Source of the DNA: Chloroflexota bacterium | Lineage (GTDB): Bacteria > Chloroflexota > Anaerolineae > J102 | Length of the DNA: 12,458 nucleotides | Direction: 5' to 3' | NCBI GenBank assembly: GCA_003353825.1 | Contig: PIVW01000137.1 | Coordinates: 1-12,458, forward strand | Part shown: one piece after another, positions 1 through 6,647 of the stretch | Position numbering within the stretch: position 1 is the stretch's first letter | Layout: every line of letters starts with the position of its first letter | Position numbers and translations under genes: made by a program | Notes under the pieces: generated by a model | Database searches by the model: none | What the model saw: the letters and a program-made list of their open reading frames with translations, nothing else | What the model was told of the DNA's origin: nothing

Positions 1-189
1 CTAAAACGAATCAACACCCTTATTCTAGCGATTCAACGAATACCATACGAAGGTATTGGCAAACCCGAACGCTTGAAATATGCACTGGCAGGGTACTGGT
101 CACGGCGTATTGATCAGGAGCACCGTCTGGTTTACAAGATTGCCGAGCAAGGTGACATCTTGTTGGCTCAAGTTCGTTATCATTACTAA
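1..189 (+). CDS. yoeB: YoeB-type mRNA interferase toxin, 3' part
   Basis: The first 62 codons of the window are open in frame 1 and end in TAA. The protein matches the C-terminal three quarters of YoeB (Txe/YoeB family, RelE fold), a toxin that cleaves mRNA in the ribosomal A site and is held inactive by the YefM antitoxin. Visible family motifs are GKPE (residues 20-23 of the fragment), GYWSRR, EHRLVY and the C-terminal RYHY. By comparison with the E. coli protein these contain the catalytic Glu, Arg and the final His-Tyr, so the visible part looks intact. YoeB is about 84 residues long, so roughly 22 N-terminal residues lie upstream of the window. A yefM-like antitoxin gene would be expected just upstream too; it cannot be seen. 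Confidence 0.9.
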   Translation, partial: LKRINTLILAIQRIPYEGIGKPERLKYALAGYWSRRIDQEHRLVYKIAEQGDILLAQVRYHY

Positions 190-257
190 AATCCCATCGT
201 TTGGCTGCCTACGCGAGTGCACTGCACCTTAACTTAACGACATTGACTGATTACTGG

Positions 258-311
258 CAACCAAAAATCTACCTCCACCATCCACTCAACACCCTACCAA
301 CAAACAACCAT
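258..311 (+). other. G-free leader of the PLP-enzyme gene
   Basis: From 258 up to the AT of the start codon at 310 there is not a single G. The stretch is made of A, C and a few T and ends in ACAAACAACC before ATG. It therefore has no Shine-Dalgarno sequence and would be almost unstructured as RNA. I infer translation initiation by standby binding to an open leader rather than by pairing to 16S rRNA. No convincing promoter was seen: a TTGACT at 244-249 has no matching -10 box. Confidence 0.4.
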
Positions 312-1791
312 GACTGAATTAATTGATCTTACCAAGAACGAAGCCGTTCTCGAGCGAGCCATCGCTCAGGCCAGAGAACGCAATATCATCATCCCCACCT
401 TCAAGCAAATGCGGGATCCCAGCCTGATACCCGATGTCATTAAACGGCGTCTGGGCGATGTAGGCCTATGGGACCTCAATCCTCTCAACCTTTTCCGCAT
501 CTCCTGGCATAATGTTCCTGTGTCCAGCGGCGGTGGCTTTGGCGATGTCAATTACATCGAGATGCCCAAAGAGCTGACCGGTGTCGACGCCCGTATTGTC
601 CTAGCCATCGGGAAGTGGTTCCCCACGGGCGCCCACAAAGTCGGCGCAGCTTTCGGCTGTCTTGTGCCTCGCCTGGTGACCGGACAGTTCGATCCCACAA
701 CGCAAAGAGCTGTCTGGCCCTCGACCGGGAACTACTGCCGCGGCGGCGCTTATGATTCCAACCTGTTGGGCTGCGAATCGATCGCCATCCTCCCTCAAGG
801 CATGAGCCAGGAGCGATTCGATTGGCTGGCATCGGTGGCGGGAGAAACGATCAAGACGCCCGGCTCTGAGAGCAATGTCAAGGAGATCTTCGACAAATGT
901 TGGGAATTACGCAACTCTGGCGAAGACCTGGTCATCTTCAACCAGTTCGACGAGTTCGGCAACTACCTGTGGCACTATGAGGTCACCGGCCCGGCCATGG
1001 TCGAGGTGCTCAACCAGATTATGGGCCCGAACGACAGTTACCGTGGCATGGCCTCCAACACCGGTTCGGCCGGTACGATTGCTTTCGGCGATTACATGAA
1101 AGACCAGTTCCCCTCCAGCAAGATCGTCGCCAGTGAGGCTCTGCAATGCCCTACGCTGCTACAAAATGGTTTCGGTGAGCACCGCATCGAAGGTATCGGT
1201 GACAAACATGTACCCTGGATCCACAATGTCAAGAACTCTGACATGGTGGTGGCCTTGGATGATGCTGCTACCATCGGTCTGATGCGACTCTTCAACGAAC
1301 CGGCCGGGCAGGAGTACCTGGTCGAGCAAGGTGTGTCAGCCGATCTTGTGGAACAGCTTCCCCTTCTCGGTATCTCCAGTATCGGCAACATGCTGACAGC
1401 CATAAAAATGGCGAAATACTACGAGATGGGCCCCAACGATATCGTCATGACCGTCGCCACCGACTCGATGGAGATGTACATGAGCCGTATGGAGGAGTAC
1501 CAGGAGAAAGAAGGAACATTCACGCCTCAAGATGCCGCCGCTCGTTTCCACCGCTATTTGCTGGGCGCAGATCTGGACAATGTCCAGGAACTAAACTACT
1601 ACGACCGCAAGCGCATCCACAATCTCAAGTACTTCACCTGGGTTGAGCAGCAGGGAAAAACCTACGAAGATATCCAGGCGCAGTGGTATGATGACTCATA
1701 CTGGCCCAGCATCCACAGCCATATCGACGAGATCGACGTTTTGATCGATGAGTTCAATGAGAGAGTAGGTCTACTGGCGGAACTGTCCTAG
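310..1791 (+). CDS. Fold-type II PLP-dependent enzyme, cysteine synthase/TrpB-like
   Basis: The 493-residue protein has the signature of the tryptophan synthase beta/cysteine synthase superfamily of pyridoxal-phosphate enzymes. The probable Schiff-base lysine is K110 in PTGAHKVGAAF. The substrate-carboxylate loop is PSTGNYCRGG (137-146), a variant of the CysK TSGNTG loop. The phosphate-gripping loop is NTGSAGTI (250-257). EGIGDKHVP (294-302) and GISSIGN (354-360) resemble the EGIG and C-terminal SSG/SSxN regions of cysteine synthases. At 493 residues it is much longer than CysK (about 310), with roughly 80 extra N-terminal and about 100 extra C-terminal residues rich in acidic and aromatic positions. 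The cytoplasmic reaction is probably a beta-replacement or beta-elimination on an amino acid, but the substrate cannot be read from sequence. The ATG is chosen because the N-terminus is plausible, although no ribosome binding site precedes it. The stop is TAG. A CBS domain, common in long cysteine synthases, is not evident. Confidence 0.85.
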   Translation: MTELIDLTKNEAVLERAIAQARERNIIIPTFKQMRDPSLIPDVIKRRLGDVGLWDLNPLNLFRISWHNVPVSSGGGFGDVNYIEMPKELTGVDARIVLAIGKWFPTGAHKVGAAFGCLVPRLVTGQFDPTTQRAVWPSTGNYCRGGAYDSNLLGCESIAILPQGMSQERFDWLASVAGETIKTPGSESNVKEIFDKCWELRNSGEDLVIFNQFDEFGNYLWHYEVTGPAMVEVLNQIMGPNDSYRGMASNTGSAGTIAFGDYMKDQFPSSKIVASEALQCPTLLQNGFGEHRIEGIGDKHVPWIHNVKNSDMVVALDDAATIGLMRLFNEPAGQEYLVEQGVSADLVEQLPLLGISSIGNMLTAIKMAKYYEMGPNDIVMTVATDSMEMYMSRMEEYQEKEGTFTPQDAAARFHRYLLGADLDNVQELNYYDRKRIHNLKYFTWVEQQGKTYEDIQAQWYDDSYWPSIHSHIDEIDVLIDEFNERVGLLAELS

Positions 1792-1836
1792 CTCGAGGCG
1801 AACCTCAACTGCTCGATAAAAACTTGCCTTTACGCC

Positions 1837-1920
1837 TACTACAAAGCGGCATAAGCAAGAAGGCAGTTTGTAGTAAGCGCTTTAGCGCTTTTGTCACGGC
1901 GATGAATCGCCTACTACGAA
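1837..1920. repeat. Compound TTYGTAGTA palindromic repeat
   Basis: Three copies of a TTYGTAGTA-type end are arranged as inverted repeats. TACTACAAA (1837-1845) faces TTTGTAGTA (1867-1875), and the latter faces TACTACGAA (1912-1920). The right interval holds two tight hairpins: AAGCGCT-TT-AGCGCTT (1875-1890) and GGCGAT-GA-ATCGCC (1898-1911). The same design (TTCGTAG ends around a 6-bp hairpin with a GA loop) recurs at 4427-4475 with a different arm sequence, so this is a dispersed family. The element lies 45 bp after the stop of the PLP enzyme gene. Confidence 0.7.
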
Positions 1921-1947
1921 CGCACAACTGCTTGCCCACGATAAACT

Positions 1948-1985
1948 AGACCCCGCAGATTTTCATAACCTGCGGGGTCTTATGT
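1948..1985. terminator. Probable intrinsic terminator after PLP-enzyme gene
   Basis: AGACCCCGCAG (1948-1958) and CTGCGGGGTCT (1970-1980) form a perfect 11-bp GC-rich stem with an 11-nt loop. The plus strand continues with TATGTTTTA, a short and imperfect U-tract. It lies in the 325-bp gap between the PLP enzyme and the metallo-hydrolase and probably ends transcription of the former. The rest of that gap holds the palindromic repeat at 1837-1920 and, from 1986 to 2116, nothing I can identify. Confidence 0.7.
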
Positions 1986-2116
1986 TTTATGGCAGGAAGT
2001 GGAATACAAGCACGCGTCTAGTATTGCACCCCTAGCTACCTGCCATTTGCTGTTTTTCTGAGCATCGGCTACATTTGACGTTCGCTCTGTGAAATTGTCT
2101 TTGAAGAGAACCTTAG

Positions 2117-2914
2117 ATGACTGAACTCGTATTTCTTGGTATTGGCGCCATTCGACCCGCACTTGCGGGCGATCATACCGCGCTCTTGCTACGGCATGGC
2201 AGCGCTAACGTGTTACTGGATGCCGGCCCTGGTGTGTTGATTCAGCTCGACCGGGTCGGTGTCATTCCCACGGAAATCAGCCATGTATACTTCAGCCACC
2301 AGCATGGCGACCATACCTTAGGGAGCCCTTTGCTGCTGTTTTACCGCCGCCCGCGTATATTTTTGAGCGCGCCGGAAGTGTTGAAGGCCTGGCGCCAACT
2401 GCTCGATCTGGTTTACCCGGGCTATGTGGAGGTGCTGGCAAAGGAATTGAAATTCCAGCCGTTGCCGGTCAAGCAGTCGCATACCTGGCCCGACCTGCCC
2501 GGTGTCACGGCCAAACTGGCTGAAGCCTACCATGTGAACCTGCCAGCCTACGCCTTACGACTTGACTTCGCACCTGAGCCCGGGTCAGAGCCCAGCTCTG
2601 GATTCAGTATGGTCTACTCGGGAGATACAGCGCCCACTGAGAGTGTCGAGCAATTGGCCCAAGGGGTTGACTTGCTCATCCATGAAGCCACCTATCTCAC
2701 ATGTGAACAGTCGGAAGGCAAGGGAATACACAGCAGTGCCGGGAATGCGGGCGAGATCGCCAATGCAGCCGGGGTTAAGTGCCTGGCCTTGGTGCATCGT
2801 CTGCCTGGTGAGCCGGAGCGCTGGCGAGAGGAAGCGGCCAAGGTATATGATGGGCCGATTTTGGCGCCGATGGCAGGGGATGCAATCACATTGGTCGGCA
2901 AAGGAACATCATAG
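2117..2914 (+). CDS. RNase Z-like metallo-beta-lactamase fold hydrolase
   Basis: The 265-residue protein is a metallo-beta-lactamase fold hydrolase of the RNase Z/ElaC-like branch. The first metal motif is SHQHGDH (60-66: H61, H63, D65, H66), with Gln where many relatives have Leu or Met. YSGDT (167-171) supplies the bridging Asp D170. LIHEATY (187-193) and HSSAGNAGEIANAAGVKCLALVH (split around 205-227) supply the later histidines seen in the RNase Z group. HVNLPAYALRL (139-149) matches the HxxPxYGYR region, where RNase Z has a tyrosine-containing substrate loop. The usual RNase Z exosite arm is not obvious, so tRNA 3' processing is possible but not shown; a general phosphodiesterase or another hydrolase is equally likely. 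The start is ATG with only a weak upstream GAAGAGAA. The stop is TAG, and the gene stands alone. Confidence 0.85.
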   Translation: MTELVFLGIGAIRPALAGDHTALLLRHGSANVLLDAGPGVLIQLDRVGVIPTEISHVYFSHQHGDHTLGSPLLLFYRRPRIFLSAPEVLKAWRQLLDLVYPGYVEVLAKELKFQPLPVKQSHTWPDLPGVTAKLAEAYHVNLPAYALRLDFAPEPGSEPSSGFSMVYSGDTAPTESVEQLAQGVDLLIHEATYLTCEQSEGKGIHSSAGNAGEIANAAGVKCLALVHRLPGEPERWREEAAKVYDGPILAPMAGDAITLVGKGTS

Positions 2915-3017
2915 TCACATGAGTGAAGTAAAAATGGGATTGTGGTCAAAGTGCCTGATCTCCTGTCCTGAATTGTCTACAATACAGGCAAATATGACTA
3001 CTCATTAAGGATGTAGC

Positions 3018-3596
3018 ATGAGTCTCGCCCCAGTACTAAAAGTAAATCAGGGCCAATTCCATAATCAGATAATGTCGTTAGTGGAGTTCGCCGCCTTGCC
3101 AGACGATGGCTATCGCTACGAATATATTGGGGGAAGAACCATAATGATGTCACCTGCCGGCGTTCTTCATGGCGCCATTGCATCACAGATAACTTACCTT
3201 CTTTCACACCACCTCTATCCGCAGCGGGCCGGCATTATCCTGGATTCGAGTACGGGGTTTCGTCTTCCCAACGGCGATGTTCGGTCGCCTGATATATCTG
3301 TTATCCTGTCAGATCGACTCGTTCATGAAGGTTTGGTTATTGGTTTTGGCGAGACCCCACCGGATCTGACTGTTGAGATCATCTCATCCAATGAGCGTTA
3401 CGAGGATGTCGTCGCCAAAGTACAGCTTTATCTAGATTGGAGTGTGAACACAGTGTGGGTGGTGGAACCGGCGCAAAGGATGGTGGTGGTGTACAGGCGA
3501 GAGGGTGTCGTTAGACTTACGGCGGAGGATGAATTGAATGGTGGGGAGGCTGTTCCTGGTTTCGTATGTAAAGTCAGCGAGTTATTCCCAAGGTAG
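3018..3596 (+). CDS. Uma2 family (DUF820) putative restriction-like endonuclease
   Basis: The 192-residue protein has the Uma2 layout: YEYIGGRTIMMSPAG near residues 34-48, then H51, the RSPDIS motif (89-94, D92), PPDLTVEIIS (114-123, E120) and DVVAKVQLYLDW (130-141, K134), followed by VWVVEP and VVVYR strands. D92, E120 and K134 form the expected PD-(D/E)xK nuclease core, so all catalytic positions are kept. Uma2 proteins are abundant in Chloroflexota and Cyanobacteria; their biological role is unclear, and a link to mobile DNA has been suggested. The start is well supported: AAGGA at 3007-3011 lies 6 nt before the ATG. A TACAAT at 2978-2983, inside a small inverted repeat (CCTGT ... ACAGG), could be a -10 box, but there is no matching -35. 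The stop is TAG. Confidence 0.88.
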   Translation: MSLAPVLKVNQGQFHNQIMSLVEFAALPDDGYRYEYIGGRTIMMSPAGVLHGAIASQITYLLSHHLYPQRAGIILDSSTGFRLPNGDVRSPDISVILSDRLVHEGLVIGFGETPPDLTVEIISSNERYEDVVAKVQLYLDWSVNTVWVVEPAQRMVVVYRREGVVRLTAEDELNGGEAVPGFVCKVSELFPR

Positions 3597-3633
3597 GCAC
3601 GTATGCTGTAGCGAGACTCTTGCCTCGTTGTGC

Positions 3634-3639
3634 TATACT
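3634..3639 (+). promoter_or_regulatory. -10-like TATACT before the TrmJ-type gene
   Basis: TATACT ends 7 nt before the ATG at 3647, so a transcript started from it would begin at or next to the start codon. There is no Shine-Dalgarno sequence between it and the ATG. The -35 region (near 3609-3616, TAGCGAGA) is poor. This suggests a leaderless mRNA but does not show it. Confidence 0.3.
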
Positions 3640-3646
3640 CTCGAAC

Positions 3647-4423
3647 ATGCTTGGAGCCCCCCCCGATCCTTCTCTCGAACGCGTCGTCATCATCCTGGTC
3701 GAAGCGCAAAACCCCGACAATATAGGCGGAGTGGTGCGGGCGATGATGAACATGGGCATCACGCGCCTGCGCCTGGTCAAACCCAAGCGCTACGATCCCT
3801 TCCGCATCAGTGCCGCCGCCCATCGTAGCGAAGACTTTCAGAAGAACATCGAATTCTTCGATAACCTCGTCGATGCCCTCACCGATGTCAATCTGGTCGT
3901 TAGCGCCAGCACCCGATCGCGCGAACTAAGCCCTACCATCCAGACCCCATCAACGCTGGCGCCCACCATTATGGATCACACGCGCGTGGGCACGCCTGCC
4001 ATTCTTTTCGGCAGGGAGGACTGGGGACTGCCCAGCGATATCGTGCAGACCAGCGACTACCAACTCGCCATTCCCACTCACCCCGACTACCGCTCACTCA
4101 ATCTTGCCCAAGCGGTCTTGTTGGTGGCATACGAATTGCGCGAGGCAGTCCTCTCGACAGATACACCCCTCCCCATCCGCATCGACCCGTATGATCCCCC
4201 GGCAACTGATTTACAGATCAAAGAGGCGGTGGACTCCCTGCTCGATGTGTTGGAATCGGTAGGATTCTTCAAACCTGGTCAAGAACCGGCCAAACGCGTT
4301 AAGGTGGAACGTCTATTTCGCCGTACGCAACCGCTCTCCTCAGAGGCCGGTTTGCTAAGGGCAATGGGCTATGTTCTCAGCCGCAATCTCGCCAAACGAA
4401 ATGAGGCGGATATCTCAAACTGA
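3647..4423 (+). CDS. trmJ: TrmJ/LasT-type tRNA/rRNA 2'-O-methyltransferase (SpoU family)
   Basis: From ATG 3647 the protein is 258 residues, close to E. coli TrmJ. It has the three SPOUT motifs of the SpoU class. Motif 1 is NPDNIGGVVRAM (22-33), with the conserved Asn and Arg. Motif 2 is ILFGREDWGL (119-128). Motif 3 is IPTHPDYRSLNLAQAV (142-157), which forms part of the S-adenosylmethionine-binding trefoil knot. TrmJ methylates the ribose 2'-O of nucleotide 32 in the tRNA anticodon loop; that exact target is inferred from the family. The basic C-terminal tail (VKVERLFRR) is typical of TrmJ. The frame stays open up to a TTG at 3620, but ATG 3647 is preferred because it follows a -10-like TATACT and starts a more family-like N-terminus. 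The stop TGA lies 3 bp before a palindromic repeat. Confidence 0.87.
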   Translation: MLGAPPDPSLERVVIILVEAQNPDNIGGVVRAMMNMGITRLRLVKPKRYDPFRISAAAHRSEDFQKNIEFFDNLVDALTDVNLVVSASTRSRELSPTIQTPSTLAPTIMDHTRVGTPAILFGREDWGLPSDIVQTSDYQLAIPTHPDYRSLNLAQAVLLVAYELREAVLSTDTPLPIRIDPYDPPATDLQIKEAVDSLLDVLESVGFFKPGQEPAKRVKVERLFRRTQPLSSEAGLLRAMGYVLSRNLAKRNEADISN

Positions 4424-4426
4424 GGT

Positions 4427-4475
4427 GTTCGTAGAGCCCACTTTGATACACGACGCTGAAGCGTCAACTACGAAC
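4427..4475. repeat. TTCGTAG-bounded palindromic repeat between convergent genes
   Basis: GTTCGTAG (4427-4434) and CTACGAAC (4468-4475) are perfect 8-bp inverted ends. Inside, GACGCT-GA-AGCGTC (4452-4465) forms a 6-bp hairpin with a GA loop. The ends and loop match those at 1867-1920 but the inner arms differ. The element fills the gap between the stop of the TrmJ-type gene (4423) and the stop of the nucleotidyltransferase on the other strand. The TAG stop of the latter (4468-4470) is part of the right end of the repeat. It could act as a bidirectional terminator or RNA 3'-end stabiliser. Confidence 0.75.
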
Positions 4476-4962
4476 GACACCCAACTGATTTTGATTGTAA
4501 CAGCCAGTCGCTTAACTGCTGCGCCCTGCTTTCACGTCCCATACGTCGATAGGCATCGATCTCATACTCGAACGCCAGCACGGGGATCGCCATACCCCCC
4601 AGATCGACAAAACGCCGGTGTGCTGTTAAATCTGGAGGATCGTCATAACCGCCCACATCGTTGGCGTGTTGCATATCCCCCATGACTTCGACGGCCACAC
4701 CCTCGATTGCTAGCACCAAAAAATAGGAGCGAGCCCAAGAGGTCGTGTACAGAAAGGGTGGTCGGATGATATCCGCTTCAAATAGATCGGCAATGACATA
4801 GACACCGTACCTATCAGTTTGGACATCGATGTCGTTCGGGGTTAGAGGCATGCCCTGCAGGGCGAAACTGGTGCTTCCTGTCAGTGTCCACAAGATACCC
4901 TGAGCGGCTAGTCGGGTGAGAAGTAATTCCAGCACCTGCCGGTGGGAAGTAGGCAACATCAT
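4468..4962 (-). CDS. Nucleotidyltransferase-fold protein (MNT/AbiEii-like)
   Basis: The 164-residue protein has a polymerase-beta-type nucleotidyltransferase core. LTGSTSFALQG (27-37) carries the GS motif. PNDIDVQTD (42-50) provides the two metal-binding aspartates D44 and D46. VAVEVMGD (89-96) is the likely site of the third acidic residue. The later VDLGGMAIPVLAFEYEIDAYRRMGR (split around 119-143) resembles the C-terminal helix region of minimal and AbiEii-like nucleotidyltransferases, in which a Lys or Arg often helps bind nucleotide. The substrate is unknown; relatives include antitoxins and AMP- or NMP-transferases. No HEPN partner is adjacent. The gene starts 13 bp after the cystathionine gamma-synthase stop and probably shares its riboswitch-controlled transcript. 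There are two consecutive ATGs and no clear ribosome binding site. The stop codon and the last residues fall in the palindromic repeat, so the C-terminus may have been altered by its insertion. Confidence 0.75.
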   Translation of the reverse strand: MMLPTSHRQVLELLLTRLAAQGILWTLTGSTSFALQGMPLTPNDIDVQTDRYGVYVIADLFEADIIRPPFLYTTSWARSYFLVLAIEGVAVEVMGDMQHANDVGGYDDPPDLTAHRRFVDLGGMAIPVLAFEYEIDAYRRMGRESRAQQLSDWLLQSKSVGCRS

Positions 4963-4975
4963 CCAAAACGATCAA

Positions 4976-6247
4976 CTACACATAGGCCAACGCCTGCTCT
5001 AGATCGGCGATGAGATCGTCCGTATCCTCGATACCGATGGCAAAACGAATCAACTCGTCGCGAATACCCAGAGCCAGCCGTTCTTCAGGGGAATTGTCGT
5101 AATAAGATATGATAGCAGGTTGTTCGATCAGGCTATCCACGCCGCCCAGAGAGGGTGCGATATGGGTGAGCTTCATGGCATCGATAAAACGCGAGGCTGC
5201 TGCGCCATCACCGGCGATCTCGAAGCTGACGACGCCACCGAAGCCGCTCATCTGACGTTTGGCAATGGCATGGTCGGGGTGTGATTCAAGGCCTGGGTAC
5301 CACACACGCCGCACATTGACATGATTCTAGAGGAATTGGGCGACTGCGAGACCGTTGGTATTCTGGCGTTCGATACGCAGGTCCAGCGTCTGCAGCCCAC
5401 GGTCGATATTGAAAGCGGTGGTGGGATCGGCCATGGCCCCGAAATTCGACTGGCCATCTCTCAGGGGCGTGGTGATCCCGCCTTTCCCGGCAATGACCCC
5501 AGCCATCAGGTGATTGTGCCCGGCCAGATACTTGGTCACGCTATGTACGACAAGGTCAATACCATAATCCAAAGGATGCAAATTGAGGGGCGTGGCAAAT
5601 GTGCTGTCGATCATCGTTCGCACACCGTGCCGTTTGGCGATATCAACCAATGCGGCCAGGTCGAGACAACGCAAGAAGGGATTGGTCGGCGTTTCTGACA
5701 GGATGAGGCGGGTATTGGGCTGAATTGCATCCTCTAATTTTAGCATATCCCCGGCAGGGACAGTGGTACACTCGACACCGAACCGTCGTAAAAATCGATT
5801 GGTAAACGAGCGCGTACGATGATAGCTGTCGTCGGTAACGATCAGGTGATCGCCGGTGGAAAGTAGGATGAGAAGGCTGATAGTAATCGCAGCCATTCCC
5901 GAACTTAGAAGCACGGCTTCATCGGCATTGTCCAGCGCGGCCAGGCGTTTCTCCACCGCATGTACAGTGGGATTACCGTAGCGTCCATAATCATACCGCT
6001 GGATCTCATCCGTAAACATGCGTTCGTCCAAATAACCGATCAGATCGGCGGTATCCTCAAAGGTATAGGTCGCAGTTTGTATAATGGGTGGAGTGAGGCT
6101 GTGATGCGGATTATTGTGGCTGGCGCCGGCATGGAGTACGCGGGTACTGGGTCCGTGTTCGTCATGAGCGCCTCTTTTCCCTCTATGTGAACCGCTTTTT
6201 CCATTAACGTGATTGGGAACTGGGGTGGGTGTTGTGTCGATATTCAT
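4976..6247 (-). pseudogene. metB: Cystathionine gamma-synthase interrupted by an in-frame TAG
   Basis: The frame encodes a Cys/Met-metabolism PLP enzyme of the plant-type cystathionine gamma-synthase kind, which joins an activated homoserine with cysteine in methionine synthesis. It is split by one TAG at 5327-5329 into 306 residues (5327-6247) and a 115-residue remainder in the same frame (4976-5326). Motifs: YDYGRYGNPT (85-94), SSGMAAI (115-121), ETPTNPFLRC (185-194), D214 in IDSTFATP, and the PLP lysine K239 in SVTKYLAGHN. After the TAG the frame resumes with [19 protein letters not shown], the normal C-terminal domain. The TAG sits where relatives have one ordinary residue after FL, so a single change such as GAG to TAG explains it. 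Relatives have about 380 residues. The first ~33 residues (His/Gly/Lys-rich) are an unusual extension. A GTG at 5314 could restart translation but has no ribosome binding site. Transcription is under the SAM-I riboswitch upstream. Sequencing error, recent pseudogenisation or readthrough are all possible. Confidence 0.85.
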
Positions 6248-6316
6248 GTCGTCTCTAAAGTATGTACGTTTGCCCGTTCTCCAGCATGGAGTGAGGCACG
6301 GTAGGTATCGAGCCCC

Positions 6317-6346
6317 AAAAAAAAACGGCCCTCAGGAGAGGCCCGT
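6317..6346 (-). terminator. Riboswitch expression-platform terminator
   Basis: On the minus strand ACGGGCCTC ... GAGGGCCGT (6325-6346) forms an 8-bp stem with one G-G mismatch and a 4-nt loop, followed directly by nine U (A-run 6317-6325 on the plus strand). It stands about 70 bp before the cystathionine gamma-synthase start. Its 5' arm contains CCTCTC (6336-6341), which can instead pair with GAGAGG (6364-6369) at the 3' side of the aptamer. That alternative pairing is the antiterminator. Confidence 0.9.
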
Positions 6347-6364
6347 CAACGTCATAGGTGCGAC

Positions 6365-6467
6365 CTCTCATCGTCCAGAATTTCTTCTGCCGGAATTGGC
6401 ACCTGGGAATATCTTCCTGGTTGCCGAGGCTTCATCGGGCCGGTCCCTCCGCCTCTCTGGATAAGAG
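6365..6467 (-). promoter_or_regulatory. SAM-I (S-box) riboswitch aptamer
   Basis: Read on the minus strand, the region carries the S-box consensus in order. P1 is CTCTTATC (6460-6467) pairing with GATGAGAG (6365-6372), with one G-U pair. Then come GATGAAGCC (6428-6436), CGGCAACC (6419-6426) and GGTGCCAATTCCGGCAGA (6386-6403). These are the conserved kink-turn, P2/P3 and ligand-pocket segments of the SAM-I class. With S-adenosylmethionine bound, P1 closes, sequesters GAGAGG and lets the downstream terminator form. Without it, GAGAGG pairs with the terminator arm and transcription continues. It is thus an OFF switch for the cystathionine gamma-synthase and probably for the nucleotidyltransferase behind it. 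I see no strong promoter upstream on this strand; CATATT at about 6476-6481 is a weak -10 candidate. Confidence 0.95.
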
Positions 6468-6647
6468 CCAAACAATATGCGATTTATTATGGCGGGACTT
6501 TAGCACACTCTGTATGTTGGCGCAAATGGGGGTTTTTGCGATTGAATTTTTCTTGACTTAGTTAACGACTTAGTTCGAAATAAATGTCAGAAGAATATTT
6601 TTATCATGACAACGACCGTGAACATCCACGAAGCAGAAACGCATCAT

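Noticed and set aside
2075..2103. TTGACG as a promoter for the metallo-hydrolase
   Set aside because: The hexamer is good, but at 17 bp spacing the -10 position reads TCTTTG, which is too poor.
2562..3008. Plus-strand open frame overlapping the metallo-hydrolase
   Set aside because: It lies in another frame of the well-supported hydrolase and has no motif of its own.
5327..5329. Amber codon as pyrrolysine or genome-wide recoding
   Set aside because: Most genes in the window end at TAG, and no pyrrolysine-type context is visible. Cystathionine gamma-synthase is not known to use it.
5321..5698. Plus-strand open frame of 125 codons opposite the cystathionine gamma-synthase
   Set aside because: It is an antisense shadow of the real enzyme frame, whose catalytic motifs are clear.
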